64,000 nucleotides of DNA from Streptomyces sp. ISL-12 (GTDB taxonomy: Bacteria > Actinomycetota > Actinomycetes > Streptomycetales > Streptomycetaceae), in the NCBI RefSeq assembly GCF_018614415.1, contig NZ_JAGGOO010000011.1, positions 38,736 through 102,735 on the forward strand, given 5' to 3'. A program made the position numbers and the translations under genes. Under the pieces are notes generated by a model. The model saw only the letters and a program-made list of their open reading frames with translations. It did no database searches and had not been told where the DNA came from. Each line of letters begins with the position of its first letter. Positions within the stretch are counted from its first letter, which is position 1. This document shows positions 26,037-35,073 of the stretch, piece by piece.

Positions 26037-26234
26037 CGGCGGGCTGACGCGCGAGCCGCTACCGCGTGGCCCGGCGGAGGTCACGCGGTACCGGTCGGGA
26101 GGAGTGCGGGACATACGCTTCCTCGGCGGCGAACTACGTTCGGTCCCCCACGATGCGCCACCGGTTGTCGGCGGTGCCGTCGTCCGCGTCCTGGACTGAA
26201 CCGTTCCGGGTTCGGTATGGACTCGATCGTTTAA

Positions 26235-27356
26235 GAGGTCGTTTTCACCTTAATTGCTCAGATATCCCATGGATTGCGAGTCGTAGTGGTTTGATGCTGG
26301 TGAGGTTGCCGGCGCGAGTGGGTCCCGAGAGCCGGACGGGGTGATGTCTGGGGCGGGATGCGACGTGCGCCTGTCTCATTCCAAGACGCCCGGTTCCAGG
26401 CCGTGCTTCCACGACCGAAGACGCACGCCTGGGCGCACTCGGCTTGGAGCGGTACGCCCAGGTCATGAATGAGCGACGTCCATATCCGAGTGATCTGTCC
26501 GATGCCCGCTGGGATTTGATTGAGCCGGTCTTCGCGGCCTGGCGCTTCGAGCGCCGCGGCCGGGCCCTGGACTTCGGCCGGCCTCCCGTACACGACCTGC
26601 GCGAGATCATGAACGCGATCCTCTACGTGGACCGCACGGGGGTGCAGTGGCGCTACCTGCCGCACGATTTCCCGCCCTGGGAGACGGTCTACGGCTACTT
26701 CGCGAAGTGGCAGAAGGAAGGGGTGTTCGCCCAGCTCAACGGCATACCGCGGGAGTTGGTGCGGCGAAGCGAGGGCCGGAATGCCGAGCCCTCGGCCTGC
26801 GTGATCGACGCGCAGAGCGTGAAGACCTCCACCAGCGTTCCCGCCGCGAGCCAGGGCACGGACGCCGGCAAGAAGATCGTCGGCCGCAAGCGGAGCATCG
26901 TCACCGACACGCTCGGACTGCTTCTCGCGGTGTTGGTCACCGCGGCCAGTGTCCAGGACTCCGTGGCCGGCACCCAACTGCTCGACCAGGTCGCCGCCGG
27001 CCATCCCGGCATCCGCAAGGTGTGGGTCGACGGCGGCTACCGCCAGCACCTCGTCGAGCATGCCGCCACCCTGGGCATCGACATGGAAATCACCGCCCGC
27101 AAACCCGGGACCAGGGGATTCACCCCGATACCGAAGCGGTGGGCGGTGGAGCGGACGTACGGCTGGCTGATGCTCCACCGGCGCCTTGCCCGCGACTACG
27201 AGACCCTTCCCGCCCGATCCGAAGCCATGGTCCACCTCGCCATGACCGACCTGATGGCCCGCCGCCTCACCGGGGAGGCCACCATCTCCTGGCGCGACCC
27301 GACATCACATGATGAAGTCCGCATTGCAGGATGAAACACCGGGAGAAAACGACCTC
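26235..27356 (+). mobile_element. IS5-family insertion sequence
   Basis: A 1122-bp element with inverted ends GAGGTCGTTTTC (left 26235) and its complement ending at 27356. TAA flanks both sides (26232-26234 and 27357-27359), the 3-bp duplication typical of the IS1031/IS427 branch. It carries one transposase gene. Confidence 0.88.
26465..27334 (+). CDS. IS5-family transposase
   Basis: A 289-residue DDE transposase. The N-terminal DUF4096-type region (YPSDLSDARWDLIEPVFAAW, then GVQWRYLPHDFPPWETVYGY) precedes the catalytic domain with acids in ACVIDAQSVKTS, VWVDGGYR and WAVERTYGWLMLHRRLARDY. Start taken at MNERRPYP. The gene is intact, unlike the other IS5-type copy at 37.4 kb. Confidence 0.92.
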   Translation: MNERRPYPSDLSDARWDLIEPVFAAWRFERRGRALDFGRPPVHDLREIMNAILYVDRTGVQWRYLPHDFPPWETVYGYFAKWQKEGVFAQLNGIPRELVRRSEGRNAEPSACVIDAQSVKTSTSVPAASQGTDAGKKIVGRKRSIVTDTLGLLLAVLVTAASVQDSVAGTQLLDQVAAGHPGIRKVWVDGGYRQHLVEHAATLGIDMEITARKPGTRGFTPIPKRWAVERTYGWLMLHRRLARDYETLPARSEAMVHLAMTDLMARRLTGEATISWRDPTSHDEVRIAG

Positions 27357-27411
27357 TAAGCCCAGGGTCCCCTTGTGCTTGCCCACCCCCTGTGCCGACG
27401 GCTTGCCCTGC

Positions 27412-29037
27412 TCAGCCGCGCAGGCGGGAGAACCAGCCGGTGGCCTTCTGCTCAGGCACGGCCGGCTCCTGCTCCTGGTCGCACTCCTCCTGCCGGTGAC
27501 CCACACCCCAGGCCAGGTCCAAGTCGGCCTCGAACCGCCGGTCGCACTCCCCGCACAGAGACGGACGCTTCGCCGGGAAAGGGCTCCAGCCGACGCGCGC
27601 GGTCGCCTTCCACCGTTCGTCGGTGAACGCGGCACCGCATTCGGTGCAGACGGGGCGCTGGGAGGCGGGCCAGGAGTCGTCCGGCCCTGCCTCACCGCGT
27701 TCCGGCTCCTGGCGTTCCTGGGTGTCAGCCGCTGGGCTGACGGCGGCGCTGGCCTTCTGCTTGCAGGTGTCGCACAGGTGCGGGTGGGAGTCCTTCGTGG
27801 CTCCCCAGTCCTTCGGCTGTACCGCCTGCCAGCGGGCGTCGGTGAACCGCGCCCCGCAGCCGGTGCAGCCGGGACGGCGGACTTCGCGCTCGGCTGCCTG
27901 CTCCTGGGCCGCCTGCCGCGCTCGCGCCTGCTGCTCCTCAGCCAGGGCCCGCTGCCGCTGCCGGGCCCGGGCGATGGCGGCGTCGAGGCGGGGGTTGCCG
28001 ATCGCCTCCAGCAGACTCTGCGGGCCGCTGCGCCCGAAGCGGGCGAACACCTCCCCGGTCGGGCCGTGCTCACGCAGCTGGTTCAGCCCGACCGCGATGA
28101 TCGGGATCTTCTTGTCGTAGCGGTGGTGGCCTCCCTCCTCCCGCTCTCCCTGCCACAAGTGCCGGGTGAGCTCCATGAGCCGGGGGACCGTGCGGTTGGG
28201 GTTGCGCTCGCCGAGCCGGTTGAACACCAGCAGCACCGGCGGATAGGGCTGGTCCGCACGCGGGTCAGTGGGGACCGTCCAGCGGGTGCGCCACATCGGC
28301 CGCTCACGGCCGTCGGTGTCCTTCACCCTCCGCTTGAAGAACCGGGCGTACTTCTCCAGCTTGTCGGCGAGCTCTTCGGCGGTCTCGTGGCAGTTGTCGA
28401 CCTCGATGAACAGCAGCGGCACCCCGTCCTGCGGGGCGGTGAGCACGATGTCGGCCTGGGCGCCGCCCTTGCCCGGCGCGTTCCACGTGCCGGTCGCCGG
28501 GAGCGGGACCTCGGTCCAGAACGAGGCGATCGTGCCGATCCCGTCCGGTCCGTCGACGGCGGCCTGGGCGGCGGCCTGAACGTGCGGCGGGTCAACGGTG
28601 AGCCTGGCCATGTTCGGCTTCGGGCACAGCATCGCGATCACCGTCTCGTTGACGGCCATCGGGTGGGAGGCCCCTGACGAGCCCGCGCCGCGCGCGGTGG
28701 AGCCCATCTCCGTCACCGGCCGGTTCAGCTCGTAGGAGGCGGCCAGAAGGCCCTTGGGCGTCAGGTTCCGCAGGGCGTCGCCCGTCTCGGTGGAGCCGCC
28801 GTTCTCGGACAGGCCGTGCCCCCGCATGTCGGAGAGCGCGGCCGTGTGCGAGGCGGTGCGGGCCTGCTTCCGCTTCGACGGGGTCGGCTTGTCGGCGTGC
28901 CGGAAGGTCAAGTGCGGAGCGCCGATCCGCTGGATCTGATCAGCCGTCGCGACCTTCAGCGCTCCGAGCACGCGCAGCACGTCGCCGCGGTAGCTGTTCG
29001 TCCACCCCGCCGGGTTGTTCTTCCGCTTCCCCGCCAT
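27412..29037 (-). CDS. Replication-relaxation family protein with zinc fingers
   Basis: A 541-residue protein. The N-terminal part (SYRGDVLRVLGALKVATADQ, then the winged-helix-like LTFRHADKPTPSKRKQARTA) fits the replication-relaxation family of Streptomyces and Bacillus plasmids. A middle domain, ADIVLTAPQDGVPLLFIEVDN, resembles a nuclease-like EVDN motif. The C-terminal 150 residues carry two copies of a zinc-finger unit (CTGCGARFTDARW...CDTCKQ and CTECGAAFTDERW...CGECDRR). It marks the left edge of the plasmid-like region. The start ATG (29037) gives MAGKRKNNPAGWTNSYRG. Role in replication is known only by family. Confidence 0.75.
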   Translation of the reverse strand: MAGKRKNNPAGWTNSYRGDVLRVLGALKVATADQIQRIGAPHLTFRHADKPTPSKRKQARTASHTAALSDMRGHGLSENGGSTETGDALRNLTPKGLLAASYELNRPVTEMGSTARGAGSSGASHPMAVNETVIAMLCPKPNMARLTVDPPHVQAAAQAAVDGPDGIGTIASFWTEVPLPATGTWNAPGKGGAQADIVLTAPQDGVPLLFIEVDNCHETAEELADKLEKYARFFKRRVKDTDGRERPMWRTRWTVPTDPRADQPYPPVLLVFNRLGERNPNRTVPRLMELTRHLWQGEREEGGHHRYDKKIPIIAVGLNQLREHGPTGEVFARFGRSGPQSLLEAIGNPRLDAAIARARQRQRALAEEQQARARQAAQEQAAEREVRRPGCTGCGARFTDARWQAVQPKDWGATKDSHPHLCDTCKQKASAAVSPAADTQERQEPERGEAGPDDSWPASQRPVCTECGAAFTDERWKATARVGWSPFPAKRPSLCGECDRRFEADLDLAWGVGHRQEECDQEQEPAVPEQKATGWFSRLRG

Positions 29038-29512
29038 CAGCTCTGCTCCCTCGTTGCTCGCGACCGGCCGCCGGCCGACCGCCGCCGCCGCTGGCCGCGC
29101 CCGGCCTGGGAGGGCGTCCGGGCCCCCCGGAACCCGATGCTCTCCTCCACTACGGACATCAGGAGGAGAGAAGAGGGTTGTGACGGCGCAGTTCTCGCGC
29201 CGATTGCTGCCCTGACAAGGGGTTTTCCTCCGGCCGGGGGTGCCGGGCACCAAAGGGGGATCCAAAGGGGCCTTCGAAGGGGGCGCCCAGGGATCCCCCT
29301 TGGGCCTGCCCGCCAGGCGCCGGCCCTCCGGTGTGATCGGCCCGAGCGGCGGTGCTGCCCGACCCCCGGGTGGGTGCTCGTCATCGTCTCGTCTCCTTCG
29401 CTGCCCCGGCCCAGGTGGTCGGGGCGAAGGAGCAGCGTGCACGGACCCCCCTTGTCCGCGGTCTAACCGTGGCCAGGTCAAGGAGAAACGCCCCAGGTGG
29501 ATGCGCGGCCCC

Positions 29513-29681
29513 ACTCCCGTCGATGGCGTCCACTCCCACGCGGTGGGCTCCACTCGGTGGAGTGGATGACGAGCACGGTGGCGTCCACTCCCGGACGGTG
29601 GACTCCACTCAGTGGAGTGGAGCCGGGCGTCGTCGGTGCGCACCACCGCACCGGGTGCGCACCATCGGGTCCACTCAGTGG
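29513..29681. repeat. Cluster of CCACTC palindromes between relaxase and replication-relaxation genes
   Basis: At least two perfect inverted repeats TCCACTC-(4)-GAGTGGA (29549-29566 and 29604-29621), further half sites TCCACTCCC (29526 and 29584 regions) and a CCACTCAGTGG copy (29671-29681). They fall in the 637-base gap (29038-29674) that otherwise shows no convincing gene. Spacing of the two palindromes is 55 bases. Possible operators, partition or nick-region sites. Confidence 0.7.
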
Positions 29682-31645
29682 CCGGCCTCCCGGCCGCGGT
29701 GCGGTCCCGGATCCTGCGGGTGGTGCGCCTGCTGATCGTCCCGGCGCACCGGGTGCGGCGTCTCGGTGTCGTCGCGGCGCGTGTAGCGATTCATCGTGGT
29801 GTGGGCCCGGTCGGCCGCCTCGCTGAACGCGTCCTGGAGGTGGCGCAGGCGTTCGGCGGTGACATCGAGGGCTTCGACGTCCGTGCGGGATTCCCGCAGG
29901 GCCCGCAGCGCCGTCATGTCCAGTGCCTCGCGGCGGCCGGGCTTCTGCTCCTGGTCGTCGTGCTCGGGGTCGGCCGGCTCGGGCGCGAGCAGCTGCTCGG
30001 GCATCGCCGCCTGCTGGTGGGCGACGACGTCGTACGCCCGGCCCCGCACGGCGGCGGCCGCGGCGGTGCGCAGCTTCTCCCGCACCACCGCACCGGCGAG
30101 GACGGCACGGTCGTACTGGAGCGGGATGCGGGGGATCTCCCACTCCCCCACGTCCGGGCCCGGCGGGCGGGGCGCAGCCGGCTCGCCCGGGTCGGCCGGG
30201 GGGTGCCGGTCCGGGTCAGGCGCGGCGGTCGGAGATCGGCGCCGGGCGGGGAGGTCGGACAGGGCCCACCGGGCGGTGTAGAGGCGATAGCCGGCCTCCA
30301 GGCCGCGTACGGTCTTCGGCTCGCTGATGTCCAGGCAGTGGGTGGAGATGGCGGCGGCCACGACCTGGTCGTCCAGGCCGGGGTCGCGGCGGCGGCCGCG
30401 CAGGACGAACGCGAGGTGGCGGCGGGCTTCGGCGAGCAGGTGGCGGCGGTGGAAGCGGCCCCCGTCGTTCATCACGAACACGGTCGCGGTGACGTCGACG
30501 GCCTCCAGGGCGACGTCGACCACGGCAGCGACCCGGGCCCGGATCACGGCGGCTGCGGCACGGGCGTACTCGAGGAGAGAGGTGATGACGTCGGCGGCGA
30601 CACCGGAGGTGAGGATCGCGCTCGCCTTCCACCACGCGCGCAGCTGCGCGAGCGGCCGGGCCGACTGCTTGGGCGGGCGGGTCTCGCGGGCGGCGATGGC
30701 GTTCAGCTTGGCGCGGGCCCGCTCGGAGACCACAGGCAGGAACAGCGGCTCGCCGTCGTCGTCGACGGCGGTGACGTACTCGTGCTCCAGCTCGGTCAGG
30801 CAGGCGGCGATCTGGTCACTGCGCCGGGAGGTCCAGCGGATCAGCTCGTGCGGCACCCCGGCGATCTCCATCACGGGGCGGCGTCCCGGGGTGACGGTGC
30901 GCGGCTCGGTCGCCAGCCCCAGCGCCTCGCAGACCTCGGAGGCGACCAGCTCGTTGTAGAGCGCGGACGCCGCGACCGTGTTCTCGTGCAGGGCCGTGGT
31001 GTGGATCGAGCCCCACTTCCCGTCCAGGCGCTGCCCCTTCACCGACACCATCAGATGGTCATGCAGCAAGGGTCGCCCGGAACGCGCCTCGTAGTGGCGG
31101 AAGCGGGCGGCGACCAGACCGCCGGGCGGCCGCACCCGGTAGATGCCGTCCTTGCCGTACCGGATCACCGCCACCTCGTCCTCGATCCACTCCAGCACCC
31201 GCTCGATCGCCCGCTCGTGCGCGGCCTCGATCACCCGCCGCGTCTCCTCATCCCCGAACGCCCACAGGAGGTAGATCGTCGGCTGCGGCCGGAACACGAA
31301 GTCGACACCCGTCACCGTCACCCGGCGTCCGAGGGCGCCGGCCCGATACGCCTTCTTCGGGGAGTCGCCCGCGGCGAGCCGCTCGGCCTCAATCCGGTCC
31401 GCGTACGGGTGGCGGCCCCGCTCGCCGAACAGGTTCCGCAACTGCGCCTCGGTGACCTCCTCACCCGGCGCCAGTCCGAGCACGGCAAGACCGCGGCCCA
31501 TCCAGCGCCCGGCCGGGACCCCGGCCTGCTCCTGGGCGACGCGCAGCGGCGTACGGGCCGGGCGGCGGCCGTCGCCAACAACGGTCTCGCGCAAGTAGTA
31601 CCGGTACATCTGACCGGCCCGAATCACCCTGATATCCACTGTCAT
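29675..31645 (-). CDS. MobF/TrwC-type relaxase without helicase domain
   Basis: A 656-residue conjugative relaxase. The N-terminal TrwC domain opens MTVDIRVIRAGQMYRYYLRE, with the nicking Tyr pair (YRYY). The metal-binding His triad region is HDHLMVSVKGQRLDGKWGSI then HTTALHENTVAA. The rest is long, low-complexity and proline-rich toward the C-terminus. Unlike TraI/TrwC no Walker-type helicase follows, as in many actinobacterial MobF proteins. It would nick an oriT and pilot the strand. Transfer ATPase (TraB/FtsK-like) is not seen in this window. Confidence 0.82.
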   Translation of the reverse strand: MTVDIRVIRAGQMYRYYLRETVVGDGRRPARTPLRVAQEQAGVPAGRWMGRGLAVLGLAPGEEVTEAQLRNLFGERGRHPYADRIEAERLAAGDSPKKAYRAGALGRRVTVTGVDFVFRPQPTIYLLWAFGDEETRRVIEAAHERAIERVLEWIEDEVAVIRYGKDGIYRVRPPGGLVAARFRHYEARSGRPLLHDHLMVSVKGQRLDGKWGSIHTTALHENTVAASALYNELVASEVCEALGLATEPRTVTPGRRPVMEIAGVPHELIRWTSRRSDQIAACLTELEHEYVTAVDDDGEPLFLPVVSERARAKLNAIAARETRPPKQSARPLAQLRAWWKASAILTSGVAADVITSLLEYARAAAAVIRARVAAVVDVALEAVDVTATVFVMNDGGRFHRRHLLAEARRHLAFVLRGRRRDPGLDDQVVAAAISTHCLDISEPKTVRGLEAGYRLYTARWALSDLPARRRSPTAAPDPDRHPPADPGEPAAPRPPGPDVGEWEIPRIPLQYDRAVLAGAVVREKLRTAAAAAVRGRAYDVVAHQQAAMPEQLLAPEPADPEHDDQEQKPGRREALDMTALRALRESRTDVEALDVTAERLRHLQDAFSEAADRAHTTMNRYTRRDDTETPHPVRRDDQQAHHPQDPGPHRGREAGH

Positions 31646-31890
31646 GCAGACCACGCCACACGGCTCTGACCTGCAAGAGAAGGCCGATCAGCAGCACGTC
31701 CCGCCAGGCGGGAGCAGCGGCCGAACTTTCTTCTCAGGTGCCCGCCGGGCGGGAAGCGGCGCCGGGCCGGACGCGAATGTCATCGCTCTCCGGCAGCACG
31801 CACACCACGACCCGAACGACACCAACAAGCACCACTGAGCATCACCACGCGCCAAGAGACGAGCACCGCCAAGGAAGCACCGCCTACAGC

Positions 31891-31914
31891 AGCCCCCGGC
31901 ATCCGTCGGGGGCT
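31891..31914 (+). terminator. Terminator hairpin upstream of the RelE-like gene
   Basis: Arms AGCCCCC / GGGGGCT with a 10-base loop. It isolates the region 31655-31941, which is otherwise without a convincing gene. GC-rich palindromes TCCCGCC-A-GGCGGGA and GCCCGCCGGGCGGGA (31696-31755) are also present and could belong to an oriT near the relaxase start. Confidence 0.55.
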
Positions 31915-31941
31915 TCGTCGTGCTGCCCGGAGGAACCCACC

Positions 31942-32283
31942 GTGCCGACCTTCGAGACACTCCCCCGCTTAACCACCGACCTCCAGCACCTCACCCCCGC
32001 CCAGCGCCGGCGCTTCCGCCGCGTCGTCCTGGACGCCTTCGTTCCCGACCTGCGCACCGGCCGCCAATTCCGCCCCAGCTTACGGATCAAGGGAGTGCAC
32101 TGCGCGCCGGGCGTCTACGAGCTCACCTGGGCGCCAGACGGGCGCGCGACGTGGTCCTACGGCCGGACGGTGGTCGCCGGGCTCCCCCACGTCATATGGC
32201 ACCGGATCGGGACTCACAGCATCCTGGACCGGCCCCTGGCCGAAGGCCATCTTGCGGGGCAGGGCGGCCGGTTGGTTGGCTGA
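31942..32283 (+). CDS. RelE/HigB-like toxin candidate
   Basis: A 113-residue protein starting at GTG (VPTFETLPRLTTDLQHLTPA). The body QRRRFRRVVLDAFVPDLRTG, FRPSLRIKGVHCAPGVYELT and WAPDGRATWSYGRTVVAGLP then HVIWHRIGTHSIL has the beta-sheet RelE pattern. It resembles small proteins found widely on actinobacterial mobile elements. The next gene, which could be the antitoxin, is broken. Toxin function is inferred. Confidence 0.6.
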   Translation: MPTFETLPRLTTDLQHLTPAQRRRFRRVVLDAFVPDLRTGRQFRPSLRIKGVHCAPGVYELTWAPDGRATWSYGRTVVAGLPHVIWHRIGTHSILDRPLAEGHLAGQGGRLVG

Positions 32284-32312
32284 TCGTTCCGATGACCAGG
32301 AGGGGACATAGC

Positions 32313-32534
32313 GTGGCAGCAACCGAGGCCGTGACTGAGTCGGAGCACGTGCAGAGTTTGATCATCAGCACCGCGTCGGCACTGTGGGAGGACAAGGAGG
32401 CGCTGGGCTAGTTCCTCAACGTCGTCCGGCGCAGCGAGACCTTCGCCCCGCTCGCCGACAGCATGGAGCAGTCCCAGGTCTGCCCCGCGAAGCCCTCGTT
32501 CTACGGCGTGAAGAGCAGGGAGTTCCAGGACTGA
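32313..32534 (+). pseudogene. Small gene with an in-frame TAG
   Basis: GTG (32313) after AGGAGGGG opens VAATEAVTESEHVQSLIIST and ASALWEDKEALG, then TAG (32409-32411). The same frame continues FLNVVRRSETFAPLADSMEQ and ends SFYGVKSREFQD at a TGA (32532-32534). Both halves read like one 73-residue acidic protein, so I treat it as a gene with a nonsense codon. It lies 29 bases after the RelE-like gene. Family not recognised. Confidence 0.6.
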
Positions 32535-32573
32535 CCGAGCGCTGATGCGCCGATCTCCCTGCGGCGCCCTCGA

Positions 32574-32617
32574 AAATGGCGGTGGCCCCACCTCTGTTGG
32601 TGGGGCCACCGCCATTT
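32574..32617. terminator. Bidirectional terminator between the toxin region and parB
   Basis: Perfect 19-bp arms AAATGGCGGTGGCCCCACC and complement, 6-base loop TCTGTT, with A and T runs at its two ends. It serves both converging transcripts. Confidence 0.9.
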
Positions 32618-32648
32618 CCAGTGGATGCGCTCAAGCCGGTGGGTCAGG

Positions 32649-33725
32649 TCAACCGGCAGGTACGGCCTGACGTTCTCGATGCTTGTTGAGCAGGTCCAGC
32701 ATCTTGTTGAACTCGTCCGTCGGCATCTTATGGATCAGGTGTTGTGCCGCGTCGACACCGTCTTCGTAGGGGAACCGCTTGGGCTGCTGGCTCCCTCCTC
32801 CAGCTGTCACTTCGGGCGGGCTGGCTTGTCCAGGAACGGCTGGCGCGCCCTCCTGTGCTGCGTCGGCGGGTGCCTCTTGTTCCGCAGCGGCCAGGTCGGC
32901 CGGATCCGTTTTACGGCCGTAAAACGGATCGCCCCCTTGCTGCCCAGAACCAGCAGGCGGCTCGGCGGTCAGCCGTTTGGGAGCGGCGGCCTTCTTGGCG
33001 ACCTTCTTGGCTGCCGCCCGTTCAGCAGATGCTGCCGCCCGCTGCTTCTGCTCGTCCTGCCACCATGCCAGCTGCTCCGTGCGGTCCCACTCGTTGTCCC
33101 GGGCCAGCTTGCCCAGCGACCGGGCGGCGTCAAGCGGCATGGTCTTCTTCCGCACCAGGTCCTGAACCTCTGGGGCCAGGTGGGTGAGGAGGATGCGCTG
33201 GGTGACCCATCCGTCGACCCGCTCGAAGTGCTGGGCGACGGCGCGGTTGGAGCCGAACTCGGCAACGAGGGCTTGGACCGCGTACGCCTCTTCAACGGGG
33301 TTGAAGTTCTGGCGGTCGACGTTCTCGGAGACCACGGCTTCCATGAACGCCTTGCGGTCTTTGGCCAAGCCGTCGTCGACGACACAGTTCAGGGTTGGAT
33401 TGCCAGCCGCTTTGGCGCCACGGTACCGACGCTCACCGGTGACGAGGACGTAGTCGACGTCACCGATCTGCTTCGCGTGGTCGGGCCACAGTTTCAGGTA
33501 GGCGCTACGACTGACGGCAGGGCACGCCTGGATCTGGCGGCGTCGCAGGCTCTTCCCGAGGTCGATCAGCTCGCCTTCGGTGCCGAAGTCGGTACGCGGG
33601 TTGACGCCGTTGGGGGCGAGCCGACCAAGAGGAACGCGGAGCAGGCGGCCGTCGGCTCGGGTGTCGACGACTGGGGTGTCATCGTCGTCGCCGAAGAAGT
33701 CGTCGAACTCGTCGTGCTTGGCCAT
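32649..33725 (-). CDS. parB: ParB-like partition protein
   Basis: A 358-residue ParB/Spo0J-like protein. The N-terminal ParB/Srx domain (RLAPNGVNPRTDFGTEGELI, then VLVTGERRYRGAKAAGNPTL) and HTH region (NFNPVEEAYAVQALVAEFGS, NRAVAQHFERVDGWVTQRIL) are followed by a variable, Ala-rich linker. It pairs with parA directly upstream, overlapping by one base. A perfect palindrome lies within its coding sequence (32904-32931). It provides segregation of the plasmid part. Confidence 0.9.
   Translation of the reverse strand: MAKHDEFDDFFGDDDDTPVVDTRADGRLLRVPLGRLAPNGVNPRTDFGTEGELIDLGKSLRRRQIQACPAVSRSAYLKLWPDHAKQIGDVDYVLVTGERRYRGAKAAGNPTLNCVVDDGLAKDRKAFMEAVVSENVDRQNFNPVEEAYAVQALVAEFGSNRAVAQHFERVDGWVTQRILLTHLAPEVQDLVRKKTMPLDAARSLGKLARDNEWDRTEQLAWWQDEQKQRAAASAERAAAKKVAKKAAAPKRLTAEPPAGSGQQGGDPFYGRKTDPADLAAAEQEAPADAAQEGAPAVPGQASPPEVTAGGGSQQPKRFPYEDGVDAAQHLIHKMPTDEFNKMLDLLNKHRERQAVPAG
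32904..32931. promoter_or_regulatory. 28-bp perfect palindrome inside parB (parS-like candidate)
   Basis: Core GTTTTACGGCCGTAAAAC (32909-32926) extended by GATCC / GGATC to 28 bp. The same 18-bp core recurs upstream of parA. It encodes FYGRKTDP in parB. Confidence 0.75.
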
Positions 33726-34486
33726 TATCGAGCTCCCGCGTGCTTCTGGCGGCGGAGCTGGTGCTCCAGGGCCAGGGACACGAAGTCCTGCTTGGCCTTG
33801 GTGGCGATGTGGTTGGACTCGTACTGGGTGCAGAACCGTCCGTTGGTGATGCCGCGGGTGTGCGGCTTGTAGTGACGGACAGTGGCGTTGTACAGCTCCC
33901 AGCCTCTGCGCTGGACGAGGCTGATGGTGCGGTCGCGGTCTGCAGTGCCGTCGCGGGGGTCCCAGTTGTTGACGACGATGCCGTAGGGAATCTGGCGGGG
34001 GATGAGGACCCGCTCCACGGTGACCCTGGTCGGGGTGAAGGCCGATCCCTCTGCTTCGAGGGGGACGATGACGTCGTCAGCAACGTCGAGGACGGCGCGC
34101 AGCGCGTCTCCGGTGGTTCCGTCGCCCAGGGGGTCGATGGACTCGTCTTCGTCGTCTTCGGCTTTCAGGGGCATGAAGCCTGGGGTGTCGACGATGATGA
34201 TGTCGGCCTTGGCGCTGCGCAGACGACGCAACTTGTCGATGCTCTGGCTCGCGTCGACCACGCGGAAGGGGACTGGCCTGCCAGCCTTTTTGACCTTCTC
34301 AGCGTGTTCGATGCTGGTGCCCTGGGGGTCTATTGAGACGACCGCTACGGACGGGCCGTCGTCTGCGGTCTCGGCTTCGGCAGCATCGCAGCCAAGGATT
34401 TCGGCGTAGACCGCAGCGAGGTTGACCGACAAGAGGGACTTGCCGACCCCGCCCTTACGGTTCAAGAGCACGGTGATGTAGGGCAT
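33725..34486 (-). CDS. parA: ParA-type partition ATPase
   Basis: A 253-residue Walker-type ATPase. It begins MPYITVLLNRKGGVGKSLLS, with the deviant Walker A KGGVGKS, then VAVVSIDPQGTSIEH (Walker A'), ADIIIVDTPGFMPLKAED (Walker B) and VERVLIPRQIPYGIVVNNWD. Works with ParB to segregate low-copy replicons. The first gene of parAB; the palindrome 97 bases upstream is a likely autoregulatory or centromere site. Confidence 0.95.
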   Translation of the reverse strand: MPYITVLLNRKGGVGKSLLSVNLAAVYAEILGCDAAEAETADDGPSVAVVSIDPQGTSIEHAEKVKKAGRPVPFRVVDASQSIDKLRRLRSAKADIIIVDTPGFMPLKAEDDEDESIDPLGDGTTGDALRAVLDVADDVIVPLEAEGSAFTPTRVTVERVLIPRQIPYGIVVNNWDPRDGTADRDRTISLVQRRGWELYNATVRHYKPHTRGITNGRFCTQYESNHIATKAKQDFVSLALEHQLRRQKHAGAR

Positions 34487-34583
34487 GTACTGCTCTCCGA
34501 CTACTTCCCGGGAACCCGGTACTTCGGATGGACGGGAAGCATCCTCTCAGAAGATCAAAGGGGGTCCTGCGAGGCATGCGGGG

Positions 34584-34615
34584 CGTGGCAGTTTTACGGC
34601 CGTAAAACTGCCACG
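34584..34615. promoter_or_regulatory. 32-bp perfect palindrome upstream of parA (parS-like candidate)
   Basis: Core GTTTTACGGCCGTAAAAC (34591-34608) with CGTGGCA / TGCCACG arms, 32 bp in all. The core is identical to that in parB. Probable ParB (or repressor) binding site. Confidence 0.8.
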
Positions 34616-34639
34616 GAGCTGACTGCTCCAGAAACACAA

Positions 34640-34691
34640 AAGCGGCCCCCGCCGCTCGGACCGCGAAGGTCCGGACGGGCGAGGGCCGCTT
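34640..34691. terminator. Terminator hairpin upstream of parA
   Basis: Arms AAGCGGCCC / GGGCCGCTT enclose a second stem (CGGACC / GGTCCG). It ends the minus-strand gene from 34801 and isolates parAB. Confidence 0.65.
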
Positions 34692-34800
34692 CATGTGCTC
34701 AGGTGCTCAGATCGATGGTGGGTGGAAGGTCGCGCCCGGCGAGGGCGTGGGTGAGGAGTCGGTAGGGGTCGGTCCACGCGCCGTGGATTCGTGCTCTGGC

Positions 34801-35073
34801 TCAGTGAAGGGTGCCGGTGAGGGCGGTCTCGGTGTCGGGGTGGATGAGGATCAGGGCGACGGGGTCGGCGTCCGGCTGCTGCCCTTCGGTGGGGCGTCCG
34901 CGCTCCAGGGCGCGGGCGTCGGGGGTGATCCGTATGGCGACGTCGCCGTGGCCGGTCCACGGGGCCGGCCTCTGTCGGGCGGTGAGCATCGCGGTGAACT
35001 CTGCGACGGCCTTGTGGTCGCCGGGGTGGAGGGGGCCAGTGCCGTGGCCGCAGCGGCGGAAGCGGGCGGTCAC
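34801..35073 (-). CDS. Hypothetical small plasmid protein (uncertain)
   Basis: A 90-residue frame from GTG 35073 (VTARFRRCGHGTGPLHPGDH... ending LILIHPDTETALTGTLH). Its start overlaps the TGA of a short upstream frame (about 35074-35170) whose product ends RVLAEPAHAHRDSHKIVPAT. Overlapping stops and starts suggest two translationally coupled small genes. I do not recognise either. Coding bias supports them only weakly. Confidence 0.4.
   Translation of the reverse strand: MTARFRRCGHGTGPLHPGDHKAVAEFTAMLTARQRPAPWTGHGDVAIRITPDARALERGRPTEGQQPDADPVALILIHPDTETALTGTLH

Noticed and set aside
29037..29384. A 115-residue minus-strand frame in the relaxase spacer
   Set aside because: Arg/Pro-rich composition, no family and no ribosome binding site.
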